DNA from: Verrucomicrobiota bacterium
Lineage (GTDB): Bacteria; Verrucomicrobiota; Verrucomicrobiia; Limisphaerales; UBA1100
Reading direction: 5' to 3'
Assembly (NCBI GenBank): GCA_028343615.1
Contig: JAOLZA010000005.1
Span: forward strand, 1 to 64,000
Length of the DNA stretch: 64,000 nt
A program made the translations under genes and the position numbers. Shown here one piece after another: positions 16,323-24,927 of the stretch. The notes under the pieces were generated by a model. The model was not told the origin of the DNA. It worked only from the letters and a program-made list of their open reading frames with translations, and searched no databases. The first letter of the stretch is position 1. The number at the start of each line of letters is the position of its first letter.

Positions 16323-16988
16323 ATGAAAGCAATTGAACTAGCTGCCAACGCGCGCACCGCAAAAAAACGCAACCAAGTCAGAGCCCTCCGGCACACCGGC
16401 AGTATGCCCGCTGTAATATACGGGAGCGGCGAAGGTGCTGAGCAACTAGAATTGGACAAGAAAAGTTTCCAAAGGGTGATGGCCTCCACCTCCGCCACGG
16501 CGGTTTTGGTGAACCTCAACCTCGCCGGCAACAGCCGTTTGGCATTGATTCAGGAAGTGCAGCATCACCCGCTGAGCCGCCAACCGTTGCACGTGGATTT
16601 CCGCGAAGTACATAAGGATCAGCAAGTGCAGGTTACAGTGCCCGTGGTTGCGGTGGGCGAAGCGGTGGGAGTGAAAGTCGGCGGCGGTAACCTCGAACAC
16701 GTGATGCGTCAGGTTCACGTGATTGGCTCCCCGGCCGAGTTGCCGGAAATGATCGAGGTGGATATTAGCGAGCTGGCAATTGGCAGCACTCTGCACGTCA
16801 GCGACATTGTCAGGCCCGCAGGTGTTGAAATTTTGGATAATTCTAGTAATCCGGTCTTCTCTGTATCCCGTCCGCGTGTTGAGGTGGTGGAAACTCCTGC
16901 CGAAGGCGAAGAAGGCGAAGAAGGAGCCGAGGTCGAAGGTGCCGAAGGTGATGCTAAACCCGAGGAAGGCGGGGGCGACAAAAAGTAA
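16323..16988 (+). CDS. rplY: large ribosomal subunit protein bL25 (CTC form)
   Basis: bL25 binds 5S rRNA. The 221-residue protein has the L25 domain (about 1-90, with NQVRALRHTGSMPAVIYG) and the second TL5/CTC beta domain (about 100-185), then an acidic Glu/Gly-rich tail of about 35 residues. This two-domain form is the general-stress CTC/TL5 type rather than the short E. coli L25. It lies upstream of pth, a combination found in many bacteria. Confidence 0.92.
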   Translation: MKAIELAANARTAKKRNQVRALRHTGSMPAVIYGSGEGAEQLELDKKSFQRVMASTSATAVLVNLNLAGNSRLALIQEVQHHPLSRQPLHVDFREVHKDQQVQVTVPVVAVGEAVGVKVGGGNLEHVMRQVHVIGSPAELPEMIEVDISELAIGSTLHVSDIVRPAGVEILDNSSNPVFSVSRPRVEVVETPAEGEEGEEGAEVEGAEGDAKPEEGGGDKK

Positions 16989-17009
16989 CCCGCCGCGAGC
17001 GGTGCGCCT

Positions 17010-17654
17010 ATGGAGGCTGCACATCTCATCGTGGGGCTTGGCAATCCGGGCGCGAATTACGAACGCACGCGCCACAACGCTGGGTTCCAAGCGGTGGAAC
17101 ATTTAGCCGCAAAATGGGGTGCCAAATGGGTCGACGAAAAGAAGAAGTTTTCCGCGCGGCTTGCCCGGACGGAAGTATCTGGGCACACAGTGCTGCTTTG
17201 CGAGCCGCTGACGTTTATGAATCTCAGCGGCGAAGCGGTGAGCTCGATTTGCGATTTTTATAAAATCGACGAAGCCATCCGCGTGCTGGCGATTGTGGAT
17301 GATGCAAATATTGATTTTGGCGAAATCCGGCTCCGAAAAGGCGGTAGCGCCGGAGGTCATAACGGACTGCGGTCGATTGAGCAGCACTTGGCTACGCCGG
17401 AGTATCCGCGCCTGCGCATTGGAGTGGGTCGACCGAATGATAACCGTCAGGAATTGGCCGCCCACGTGTTGGGCAAGTTTGACGAAAACGAAGAGGCAGC
17501 ACTGAAATTGGTGCTGGAAAAATTGGCAGCGCAGGTGAACAGTTGGCTAAGCCACGGTCCGGAACGGGCGATGAATGAATTTAACGGGAAGGTTTTTCCT
17601 CCCGATACAGACGAACCAGTCAATATAGAAGAGAAAGAAGAAACAGAAACGTGA
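17010..17654 (+). CDS. pth: peptidyl-tRNA hydrolase
   Basis: Pth frees peptides from tRNA after premature release from the ribosome. The 214-residue protein has GLGNPGANYERTRHNAGF (about 8-25) with the catalytic His in RHNAG, the FMNLSGEAV motif and the RLRKGGSAGGHNGLRSI loop. It has a C-terminal acidic extension of about 20 residues compared with E. coli Pth. It ends in a GTGA overlap with rpsF. Confidence 0.94.
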   Translation: MEAAHLIVGLGNPGANYERTRHNAGFQAVEHLAAKWGAKWVDEKKKFSARLARTEVSGHTVLLCEPLTFMNLSGEAVSSICDFYKIDEAIRVLAIVDDANIDFGEIRLRKGGSAGGHNGLRSIEQHLATPEYPRLRIGVGRPNDNRQELAAHVLGKFDENEEAALKLVLEKLAAQVNSWLSHGPERAMNEFNGKVFPPDTDEPVNIEEKEETET

Positions 17655-17965
17655 AGCGCTACGACGGATTATTCATCATCGACACTACCGGCCAGTCCGA
17701 TAGTGTGGACGAGCACATCACCAAACTCACCGGTCTCATCAGCGAAGCCGGCGGGAAGGTGACCAACGAACAAAAAATTGGCCGCCGCGGCTTTGTTCGC
17801 ATTGCCAACAAACGTCATAAAGGCGGCTTCTACGTGAACCTCCAGTTCGAATTGGATGGCGGCGCACTCGAAGGACTGCGCAAGGAACTGGGCAAACGCC
17901 CGGAATTTTTTCGCGCCCAAATCACTCACTCCACTGGCACTCCACTCGAGCTGGCTGCCAGTTAA
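17651..17965 (+). CDS. rpsF: small ribosomal subunit protein bS6
   Basis: bS6 sits on the platform of the 30S subunit next to bS18. The 104-residue protein has the S6 fold with KRYDGLFIIDTT at the start and KIGRRGFVRIANKRHKGGFYV in the middle. The GTG start overlaps the pth stop. It heads the classic rpsF-ssb-rplI cluster, but the rpsR gene for its bS18 partner, usually between ssb and rplI, is absent here. Confidence 0.92.
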   Translation: MKRYDGLFIIDTTGQSDSVDEHITKLTGLISEAGGKVTNEQKIGRRGFVRIANKRHKGGFYVNLQFELDGGALEGLRKELGKRPEFFRAQITHSTGTPLELAAS

Positions 17966-17988
17966 CCCAACTCCGAACTCCACCCGCT

Positions 17989-18441
17989 ATGCCGAATTAC
18001 AACAAGGTCATCCTTATGGGCAACCTCACTCGCGATCCCGAGGTGAAATATACTTCCGGCGGCACCGCTATCGCTAAGATCGGTATGGCCATCAACCGCA
18101 CGTGGACAAATAAAGAAGGCCAGAAGCAGGAGGAAACTACATTCGTCGATGTGGATGCTTTTGGCCGACAAGCGGAAGTCATTGGGCAGTATTTAAAAAA
18201 AGGCCGACCCGTGATGGTCGAAGGCCGCTTGAAGCTCGATCAGTGGGATGACAAGCAAACTGGACAAAAACGCAGCAAGCTCGGTGTGACGCTGGAAGGA
18301 TTTCAATTTCTTGATTCTGGTGGTGCAGCCGGCGGCGGCGATGGTGGTAACTATCAAGCCCAAGGCAACGCACCGGCGGCTTCCGGTAATTCCAGTGCCC
18401 CTGCGGCGAGTCTTCCAGAAGATGACGACGTGCCATTTTAA
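17989..18441 (+). CDS. ssb: single-stranded DNA-binding protein
   Basis: SSB protects single-stranded DNA during replication and repair. The 150-residue protein has the OB-fold (about 1-110, NKVILMGNLTRDPEVKYT at the start), a Gly/Ala/Ser-rich linker and the terminal acidic tip DDDVPF, which recruits partner proteins. The length is close to that of other bacterial SSBs (about 165-178). It lies between rpsF and rplI. Confidence 0.95.
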   Translation: MPNYNKVILMGNLTRDPEVKYTSGGTAIAKIGMAINRTWTNKEGQKQEETTFVDVDAFGRQAEVIGQYLKKGRPVMVEGRLKLDQWDDKQTGQKRSKLGVTLEGFQFLDSGGAAGGGDGGNYQAQGNAPAASGNSSAPAASLPEDDDVPF

Positions 18442-18454
18442 TTTTTAATCCATT

Positions 18455-19000
18455 ATGCTTATATCCAAAAAAGAAACCGAAGTCATCCTCACCGAAAACA
18501 TGAGGGACCTCCGTGCCGCTGAAGGCGATACCGTGAAGGTGAAGCCCGGCTTCGCGCGCAATTTCCTTTTTCCTCAAGGCAAAGCCATCCCCGCTTCCGC
18601 GGGCAATCAGCGATACATCGAATCGTTGCAATCCCGCCGTGCAGAGCGTGAGGCTAGCGAGCGACAGCACATGGAGGAACTCCGCGATAGTCTCAAGAGT
18701 CTACGCTTACACATTAAGGTGAAGACCGGCGAAGCCGGAAAAATGTTCGGTTCTGTCACGGCTGGCACCATTTGTGATGAATTGCACAACCAATTTGACC
18801 TCGATCTGGATCGCAAAAAAGTGGCACTCCTCAAACCCCTGCGCGAGCTAGGTGAGTTTGACGTGAAGCTCAAGCTGCACACCGATTTGGAAGGCGAACT
18901 GAAGGTCTTTGTGGAAAGCGAGAACCCGCTGCCCACTCCGCAATCCGTGGCTGACGAGGAAGCCGCCAAAAAAGCTGCAGCGGAAAAAGCCACCGAATAA
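18455..19000 (+). CDS. rplI: large ribosomal subunit protein bL9
   Basis: bL9 is a two-domain, dumbbell-shaped 50S protein. The 181-residue protein starts with a slightly divergent N-domain (VILTENMRDLRAAEGDTVKVKPGFARNFL-type region) and has the C-domain to about residue 150, then an Ala/Lys/Glu-rich helical tail of about 30 residues not found in E. coli bL9 (149 residues). A strong rho-independent terminator follows at 19017-19050. Confidence 0.92.
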   Translation: MLISKKETEVILTENMRDLRAAEGDTVKVKPGFARNFLFPQGKAIPASAGNQRYIESLQSRRAEREASERQHMEELRDSLKSLRLHIKVKTGEAGKMFGSVTAGTICDELHNQFDLDLDRKKVALLKPLRELGEFDVKLKLHTDLEGELKVFVESENPLPTPQSVADEEAAKKAAAEKATE

Positions 19001-19016
19001 CAGGATATTTTCCAAT

Positions 19017-19050
19017 GGCCGTCCCGTATCAAAGCGGGGCGGCCTTTTTT
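19017..19050 (+). terminator. rho-independent terminator after rplI
   Basis: A 10-bp stem (GGCCGTCCCG 19017-19026 with CGGGGCGGCC 19035-19044, one G-T pair), an 8-base loop and a run of six T form a textbook terminator. It should end the rplY-pth-rpsF-ssb-rplI transcript before dnaB. Confidence 0.92.
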
Positions 19051-19138
19051 ATACCCCGCCCGCTGTGAACAAGCGGGGGTGCAAAGCTAGCAACTTCGCG
19101 TTGCCATCGAGGCGCACCTTCGTGTTTTCTTGCGGCGC

Positions 19139-20671
19139 ATGATTGACACACCTGAGGTGCCCATTCCGGAACGGCAGATGGAGGATTTGGTGAACGCGCC
19201 GCGCCGCGCGCCCAGTTCCCATGAGCCCGCCACCGCGCCCGCGGGCCGAACGCCGCCGCACTCTATCGAGGCGGAGCAGGGGATTCTCGGTTGCCTGATG
19301 CTCGATGCCGCATCCGGATTGGATTTTTGCCTCGAACGCATTCGCGAGCCCCGCCAGCTCAGCGATGCCCCTTCCGATAAAGATCAGCGCGGCAAACGCC
19401 GTCCGTCGGGTGACACGTTTTTTTATGAACTGAAACATCAACTGCTCTTCGAGGCGATGATCGATATCGTGGGTGCGGGGCAAGCGGTGGACATCATCAC
19501 TGTGAAGCAATTCCTCGCCGATCGCAAACAGCTCGAGTCCGTGGGCGGCGTGGCTTATCTAAACACATTGATGGATAGTGTGCCTTCGGCGGCTAACCTC
19601 GAATACTATTTCAACATTGTTTGGGACAAATATTTGCTGCGCAAAACCGTACGCACCTGCACCGAGATTGTTACCCAAGCGTTTGAGCACGAGGGCGAGG
19701 TGAATCGCCTTCTCGACGAGGTGGAAACGCGCATCCACACCATCAACGATGAACGTGCGGGCGACATCAGCACAGATATGAAGAAACTCGTGCACGCTGC
19801 CATTGATCGCATTGAGGAATACCACAAACGCAAGGGTCAGATTTCGGGTGTTGCTAGCGGCTATCCGGTGCTCGACAAGATGACTGATGGAATGCACGCG
19901 GGTGAAATGATTGTCATTGCTGCGCGGCCCTCGATGGGCAAAACCAGTCTGGCGATGAACATTGTGGAAAACGTGACGCTGGGAGGCAATGTTCCCGTGG
20001 GCGTGTTTAGCTTGGAAATGACCGCAGAGGCACTGGTTACCCGTATGATTTTCTCCAATGCTCGTCTCAACTTCAGCAAACTCCGCGACGGAGTTATGGG
20101 CGACCACGACTTCCCGCGCATCAACGCCGCCGCCGGTAAGCTTCACAAGGCCCCCCTTTATATCGATGACACCCCCGGGCTCTCCATCCTGCAACTCCGA
20201 GCCAAGGCTCGCCGAATGCATACCCAGTATGGCATAAAACTCATTGTCATTGACTATCTCCAGCTGCTTCACTCTACTTCGCGGCGGGCGATGGACAATC
20301 GGCAGCAGGAGGTTTCAGAAATCTCCAGCGGTATCAAGGCCTTGGCTAAGGAATTGAAGGTGCCAGTGATTGTGCTTTGTCAGTTAAACCGCGAAATGGA
20401 GAGGGAGAAGAACCGCAAGCCACGCTTGTCGGATCTCCGCGAATCCGGCGCGATTGAGCAGGACGCCGACTTAGTGGGCCTGCTTTACAAAGTCGCGCAG
20501 GATGAGGATGTGGAAGGTACGGGCGAGAGCGAAGGATTGCCGGTCAACCTGTTGATTGCGAAGCAACGCAACGGCCCCACCGGCGACATTCCGCTCACTT
20601 TCCTCAAAGCCTACACGCGGTTTGAGCCTGCCGCCCGAATAAGCGATGAAGATGTGCCGCATGAAAACTAA
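19139..20671 (+). CDS. dnaB: replicative DNA helicase
   Basis: DnaB is the hexameric 5'-3' helicase at the replication fork. The 510-residue protein has the N-terminal collar domain (PHSIEAEQGILGCLM from about residue 40), a linker helix and the RecA-like ATPase domain with Walker A ARPSMGKTS (about 263-271), VIDYLQLL (Walker B) and RESGAIEQDAD. The collar domain contains an extra polar segment of roughly 22 residues (about 71-92, Lys/Arg/Asp-rich) compared with E. coli DnaB. ATG at 19139 is preferred to a TTG nine bases upstream. Its end overlaps bamA by 11 bases. Confidence 0.93.
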   Translation: MIDTPEVPIPERQMEDLVNAPRRAPSSHEPATAPAGRTPPHSIEAEQGILGCLMLDAASGLDFCLERIREPRQLSDAPSDKDQRGKRRPSGDTFFYELKHQLLFEAMIDIVGAGQAVDIITVKQFLADRKQLESVGGVAYLNTLMDSVPSAANLEYYFNIVWDKYLLRKTVRTCTEIVTQAFEHEGEVNRLLDEVETRIHTINDERAGDISTDMKKLVHAAIDRIEEYHKRKGQISGVASGYPVLDKMTDGMHAGEMIVIAARPSMGKTSLAMNIVENVTLGGNVPVGVFSLEMTAEALVTRMIFSNARLNFSKLRDGVMGDHDFPRINAAAGKLHKAPLYIDDTPGLSILQLRAKARRMHTQYGIKLIVIDYLQLLHSTSRRAMDNRQQEVSEISSGIKALAKELKVPVIVLCQLNREMEREKNRKPRLSDLRESGAIEQDADLVGLLYKVAQDEDVEGTGESEGLPVNLLIAKQRNGPTGDIPLTFLKAYTRFEPAARISDEDVPHEN

Positions 20672-23370
20672 CATTTTGAAACTCCTCACACTGTTCCTGC
20701 TGCTGGTCGCGCCGGGAATGGCGAATGCCCAACCGGTTGCCGCTGCCCCCAAGGTGGGCGTAGTCAAAGTCACCCTTAAGAGCCTTGGCAGCGGCGAGCC
20801 GGATATCACCGAGGCTTACGTGCGCAATCATATCCGCATCCGCCCGGGTGATCAATTTCGTGCCGGCGTAACTAATCCTGATGTACATGCGCTGATGAGA
20901 ACCGGCCGGTTTTATGACGTGCGCGTGGAGGTGTCTGAGAAAGATGGGAAACTTACGTTGGAATTCATCACTGTGGTCTATCCCAAAGTAACCTCGGTGA
21001 ATTTGCTGTTGCGCAGGCCCGATGGCACCACACTCACCGCAGCGTCATTACAGATAAAAGAAAAAGATTTACTAAAAAAAATTACACTCCGCCGCGGCAT
21101 CCGCTACAGCGACTCCCAAAGGCAAGCTGATGCCGAAGCCTTGCGTGAACATTATGAGGATAAAGGCTATTACCCAGTCAGCGTAACCAGTGATGATGGT
21201 GGCAAGTTGACTGGGGAAGTCGAATACTTGATCACCGAAGGCGAGCAGTTTCAAATCGAAAACATGACCATCGAGGGTAATGACGGTTTTGATACCGATG
21301 ACTTGATGGACTTCGTGAAAGTTCGTGAAAGGCGGCGTTGGTATAATCCTGTCAGTTGGTTCATGAATGACGGGCGCATTCGACCGCTCGAATTGCAGGC
21401 GGACATTGAGCGTCTCGAAACCTTTTATCGCAATCGTGGCTATCTCGATGCCAAAGCGGAAGTAGTTCATACCGCCGATGCCGTACTGACCAGCGACGTG
21501 TATCAGCAACGCGTAAATACCCTCAACAAAGCGCGCGCGGATTTGGAAATATTGGAATCATCCTTGGCTGATGAAGAAGATAAAGGGGATGCCATCGATG
21601 AAGATCGTTTGGATTTGCTGGAAGACCAAGTGGATGATCAGGAAGATGTAGTGGAAGATGCGGAGGATAATCTGGAAGATTATCTCGATGACGCCTCGTA
21701 CGTGGATCTTACCTTCAAGATTACCGAGGGTCGCTTGTATCATGTGGGCACGGTGAATTTTGAGTACTACTGGCAAAATGCGCGCGATGGCGAAACCACG
21801 CGGCTTGATGCTGGGCCCGAAGGCAAGGTCAATCCAGATTTCAAGCCTGTGATCCCCAAGCTCACCCTCATGTCCCTCATCCGCATGCGCGAAGGTGAAA
21901 TTTACGCACCCGAACGACTGCTCCGCAGCGGCCCAGAATCTGATTTGCGTGCTATCCAAAATCATTACGGCCGCAAATCTCATATCAATGCCCGCGTGCT
22001 GAGGGTGGTTCGCAAACCGGTGACTGGTACTGACAAAATTAACCTCGTCTTCAAAATCTTCGAAGGTAATCCGTTCAACCTCGACTTGGTGCAAATTGAA
22101 GGCAACGAAAAAACCAAAGACTTTGTTATCCGCCGCGAGCTCGCCATTGCGTCCGGTGAACGGTTTGACATGGGTCGTGTGGAACGCAGCCGCAGTCGAA
22201 TCGAAGGTATGCGCATATTTGAAAGTGTACGCACCTTTGCGCGGCGTGGTCCCGATGCTCGTCAGGGTGCCAATCCAGGTGAAACCCTCACGGACGATCT
22301 CGTGGTGGCCGTGCGCGAAAAAAAACACGGGGAACTTTATGATCGGCGGCGGGTTCAGCACTGATTCCGGCGCGTTTGCTAATGTGGTAATGGGGCAGGA
22401 AAATTTTGACATCAAACGCTGGCGTCGCCCCCATTTACTGCAAGGCGCAGGTCAGAAAGTTCGCCTTAAGACCGTGGCCGGAGGCAAGTACAAAAATTAC
22501 CGACTGGACTTTGAGGAGCCGTGGCTGCTTGATCGGAAGCTGAAGCTGACCACCTCGCTTTACGCTGAGGAGATGTCCTATTACAGCACTAAGTTTGACG
22601 TGGATCAAACCGGATTTGACATCGGTCTGGAACGAACTCTTTTAGGTAACGATTTTTTGCGAGGAAAAATCTATTTCACGTTGGAAGAGGTTGGCCTCAC
22701 TGAAATGAAATCCAATGCCTCCACCGAGTTAAAGAACGAGGCTGGACACGACTTTGTAGGTCTGTTGGGCGGTCGCCTCGCCTATGACACTCGCGGTGGC
22801 GGCGATCTTCCTACGCACGGTCAGATTACTTCCTTCGACCTCCAGGTTGCACCCAGTGTGATTGGTAGCGACAAGCCGTTTTACGGGTACCACCTCAAGA
22901 GCACGTGGTATTTCAAGGGCTTACGCGAAGGGCACGTCCTTGAGTTACGTGGTCAAAACGCGGTGGTGGATAGCTTTGAAAGCTCGAAAAATGTTCCATA
23001 TTTATATCGCCATCATCTCGGTGGCTCACGCAATCTACGGGGCTTTGACTTTAACGAAGTGGGCCCACGTGGTGACCAAAATGACTATCTCCGTGGCCAA
23101 ACCATGGCCCACGCCTCACTCGAATACAGCGTGCCCACTCCGTGGGACATCCTTCGAGTTGCAACCTTTTACGATATCGGTTCGGTGAACAAAGGCGCTT
23201 ACGATTTTGACTTTGGCAATTACAACGATGACTGGGGTATTGGCCTCCGTTTACAAATTCCATTCCTCGGCCCGCTGCGTCTTGACTATGCGTTTCCGAT
23301 TTCCAGCGATGGCTACAACGACAGCGGCGGCAATATCAATGTGAATTTTGGCTACACAACCCGATTCTAA
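20661..23370 (+). CDS. bamA: outer-membrane assembly factor BamA (one-base frameshift in the sequence)
   Basis: BamA inserts beta-barrel proteins into the outer membrane. The reading begins with a signal peptide (cleavage near MANAQ), followed by POTRA repeats, and the barrel is read in a different frame after position about 22325. The break lies in a run of eight A (22318-22325): seven A would give the expected VREKNTGNFMIGGGFS. With one A removed the gene is 902 residues and ends in the C-terminal beta-signal YTTRF. Residues about 268-343 are an acidic coiled-coil insertion before the strand YVDLTFKITEG, absent from typical POTRAs. It is followed by skp, the usual order. Confidence 0.87.
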
Positions 23371-23391
23371 CCTAATATAAAATTGAGCATT

Positions 23392-23979
23392 ATGAAAACC
23401 ATACTCACCACACTTTTTCTTTCTATTGCATGTCTATTGCCCTGTCGCGCTCCCGCTGCGGCAGAGCATAATCTGGCAATCGTCAACACGGAAATTGTCT
23501 TTAAAGGCTACTGGCGTACCGCAGTGGAGGATAAACGCTTAAAAAATGCCATGGAGGATATGCAAAAACGTGTGGCCATGGAGGATAAAAGCCAGACGGA
23601 TCGGTTGGCTGAATTGAAAAAAATGCAACAAATTTTGCAGAAGCCCAATCAGAATCAAGCAGCTTTGGCACGCCATCGGCAGGAGTTTGAAACCAAAAGA
23701 AGGGCATATGAGCAGAACGGAACGACCTTAAATAATTGGAAGGCTGCACAACAAAAAGATTTATCGGAAAAAAGTCGCAAGGCTATTGAAGGAATTAAGG
23801 ACGAGATTAAGGCGGTCATTTCAGCGCAAGCCAAGAAAAATGGCTATACTCTGGTGATCGAATCGAAGGCACTGTTGTATTCCTCCCCCGATTTGGATAT
23901 CACCACCCAAGTTTTGGCTCAGCTGAATATCAACGACCCTGATAAGGTTGCTCCCAAGAAGCCAACGCCAAAGAAATAG
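23392..23979 (+). CDS. skp: Skp/OmpH periplasmic chaperone
   Basis: Skp holds unfolded outer-membrane proteins on the way to BamA. The 195-residue protein has a signal peptide (ending near APAAA), the AIVNTEIVFKGYWRT N-terminal strand and helix, long Lys/Glu/Gln-rich helical arms with a DIKAVISAQAKKNGYTLVIE-type core, and a C-terminal Lys/Pro tail. The ATG at 23392 is preferred to a TTG nine bases upstream. Its place directly after bamA is the standard arrangement and supports both calls. Confidence 0.85.
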   Translation: MKTILTTLFLSIACLLPCRAPAAAEHNLAIVNTEIVFKGYWRTAVEDKRLKNAMEDMQKRVAMEDKSQTDRLAELKKMQQILQKPNQNQAALARHRQEFETKRRAYEQNGTTLNNWKAAQQKDLSEKSRKAIEGIKDEIKAVISAQAKKNGYTLVIESKALLYSSPDLDITTQVLAQLNINDPDKVAPKKPTPKK

Positions 23980-24020
23980 CTAGCGAGAGTTGTCAGTGCC
24001 TCTAAGGTAGTGGGCGATAA

Positions 24021-24866
24021 TTAGGGTAGCACTTCCACGGCGGCCACTTTGCCGTTATTCACAGTGAATCGCGCCGTGCGTTTGATTTGGCCTGTCTTGA
24101 TGTCGCGAATGGTCAGTCCCGAATACATCCACACGTTGCCTTGTCGTTGATTTGGATTACCAAAGGCTGTCGTTAGGATGGAGGATGGTCTGCCCTTATA
24201 ATATGACAATTCCTTCGTTGCATCTGTTCCGTTCACTTGCCATTGGAACTTTCGGCCAGCAGGCGTCTTGCCGGTTAGGGGCCGGCCAGTTAGATCAAAA
24301 GCGGCCATTCGCAGTACCTTGCCTGGGATTTTGGTTGATAACACCTTTACCTTGTTGGTCTTGCCATTGGGGTGAAAAGTAGTCCACGGGCCCACGCGGA
24401 AACCGTTGGTGTAGAAGGATTTGCTGCGTGCTGTGCCGTCGGCGTACCAAGTGTACGCCGTGCCGTTCTTTAGGCCTTGAATATAACTTACTCGGTACTT
24501 GGTCTGTTTGCCGCCCGGATACTTAATACGAAACGTTCCATGCCATAGGCCTTTTTGCATGGAGATGAGGGATTGCGTACCGTCCTTGTCGTTTTTAATC
24601 GCATTCCCAGTGAATTGTTTTTTGTCATGAAAATAAACCCTCACAATATTGGTGATGACAGCGGTCGCGTTAGTACGCCGGATATATTTCATCGTGCTAA
24701 TATCAACCGGAGCAACTGTATTGTTGGCTACTTGTGTAGTGTTAGTGGAGGCAGAACCTTGGTTTATCTTGGTGGTGCTGATATCCGAACCACTGCCATC
24801 TTCATTGTCGCCGCAACCAACCAGCAATAACGAGGATATGCAGAGTAAAAACCCAGAAATTTTCAT
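24021..24866 (-). CDS. lipoprotein with MORN-like repeats and a BamE-like C-terminal module
   Basis: The 281-residue protein has a lipoprotein signal (LLLVGC), a Ser/Thr-rich linker, a central region of MORN/YwqK-like repeats (WHGTFRIKYPGGK, NGTAYTWYADGTARSKSFYTNG, GPWTTFHPNGKT) and a C-terminal module with ILTTAFGNPNQRQGNVWMYSG and NGKVAAVEVLP. That last module matches the C-terminus of the propeller at 8084-9580. ATG at 24866 is chosen because the lipobox follows; a longer ORF starts 75 bases upstream. Function is unknown; surface or periplasmic location is likely. Downstream of an aldo/keto reductase on the same strand. Confidence 0.72.
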   Translation of the reverse strand: MKISGFLLCISSLLLVGCGDNEDGSGSDISTTKINQGSASTNTTQVANNTVAPVDISTMKYIRRTNATAVITNIVRVYFHDKKQFTGNAIKNDKDGTQSLISMQKGLWHGTFRIKYPGGKQTKYRVSYIQGLKNGTAYTWYADGTARSKSFYTNGFRVGPWTTFHPNGKTNKVKVLSTKIPGKVLRMAAFDLTGRPLTGKTPAGRKFQWQVNGTDATKELSYYKGRPSSILTTAFGNPNQRQGNVWMYSGLTIRDIKTGQIKRTARFTVNNGKVAAVEVLP

Positions 24867-24927
24867 TGCTGCGAATCTACTCAAAACACCATTAAACTCA
24901 ACCATTTTCAGCCCTTTCTGGACGCGT

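Noticed and set aside
19059-19077. Second hairpin (CCCGCT / AGCGGG) after the rplI terminator as a tandem terminator
   Set aside because: Only a 6-bp stem and no T-run; the gap before dnaB is better explained by the single strong terminator.
21558-22415. Reverse-strand ORF of 285 residues antisense to bamA
   Set aside because: Composition mirrors the acidic insertion on the other strand; no start signal or recognisable domain.
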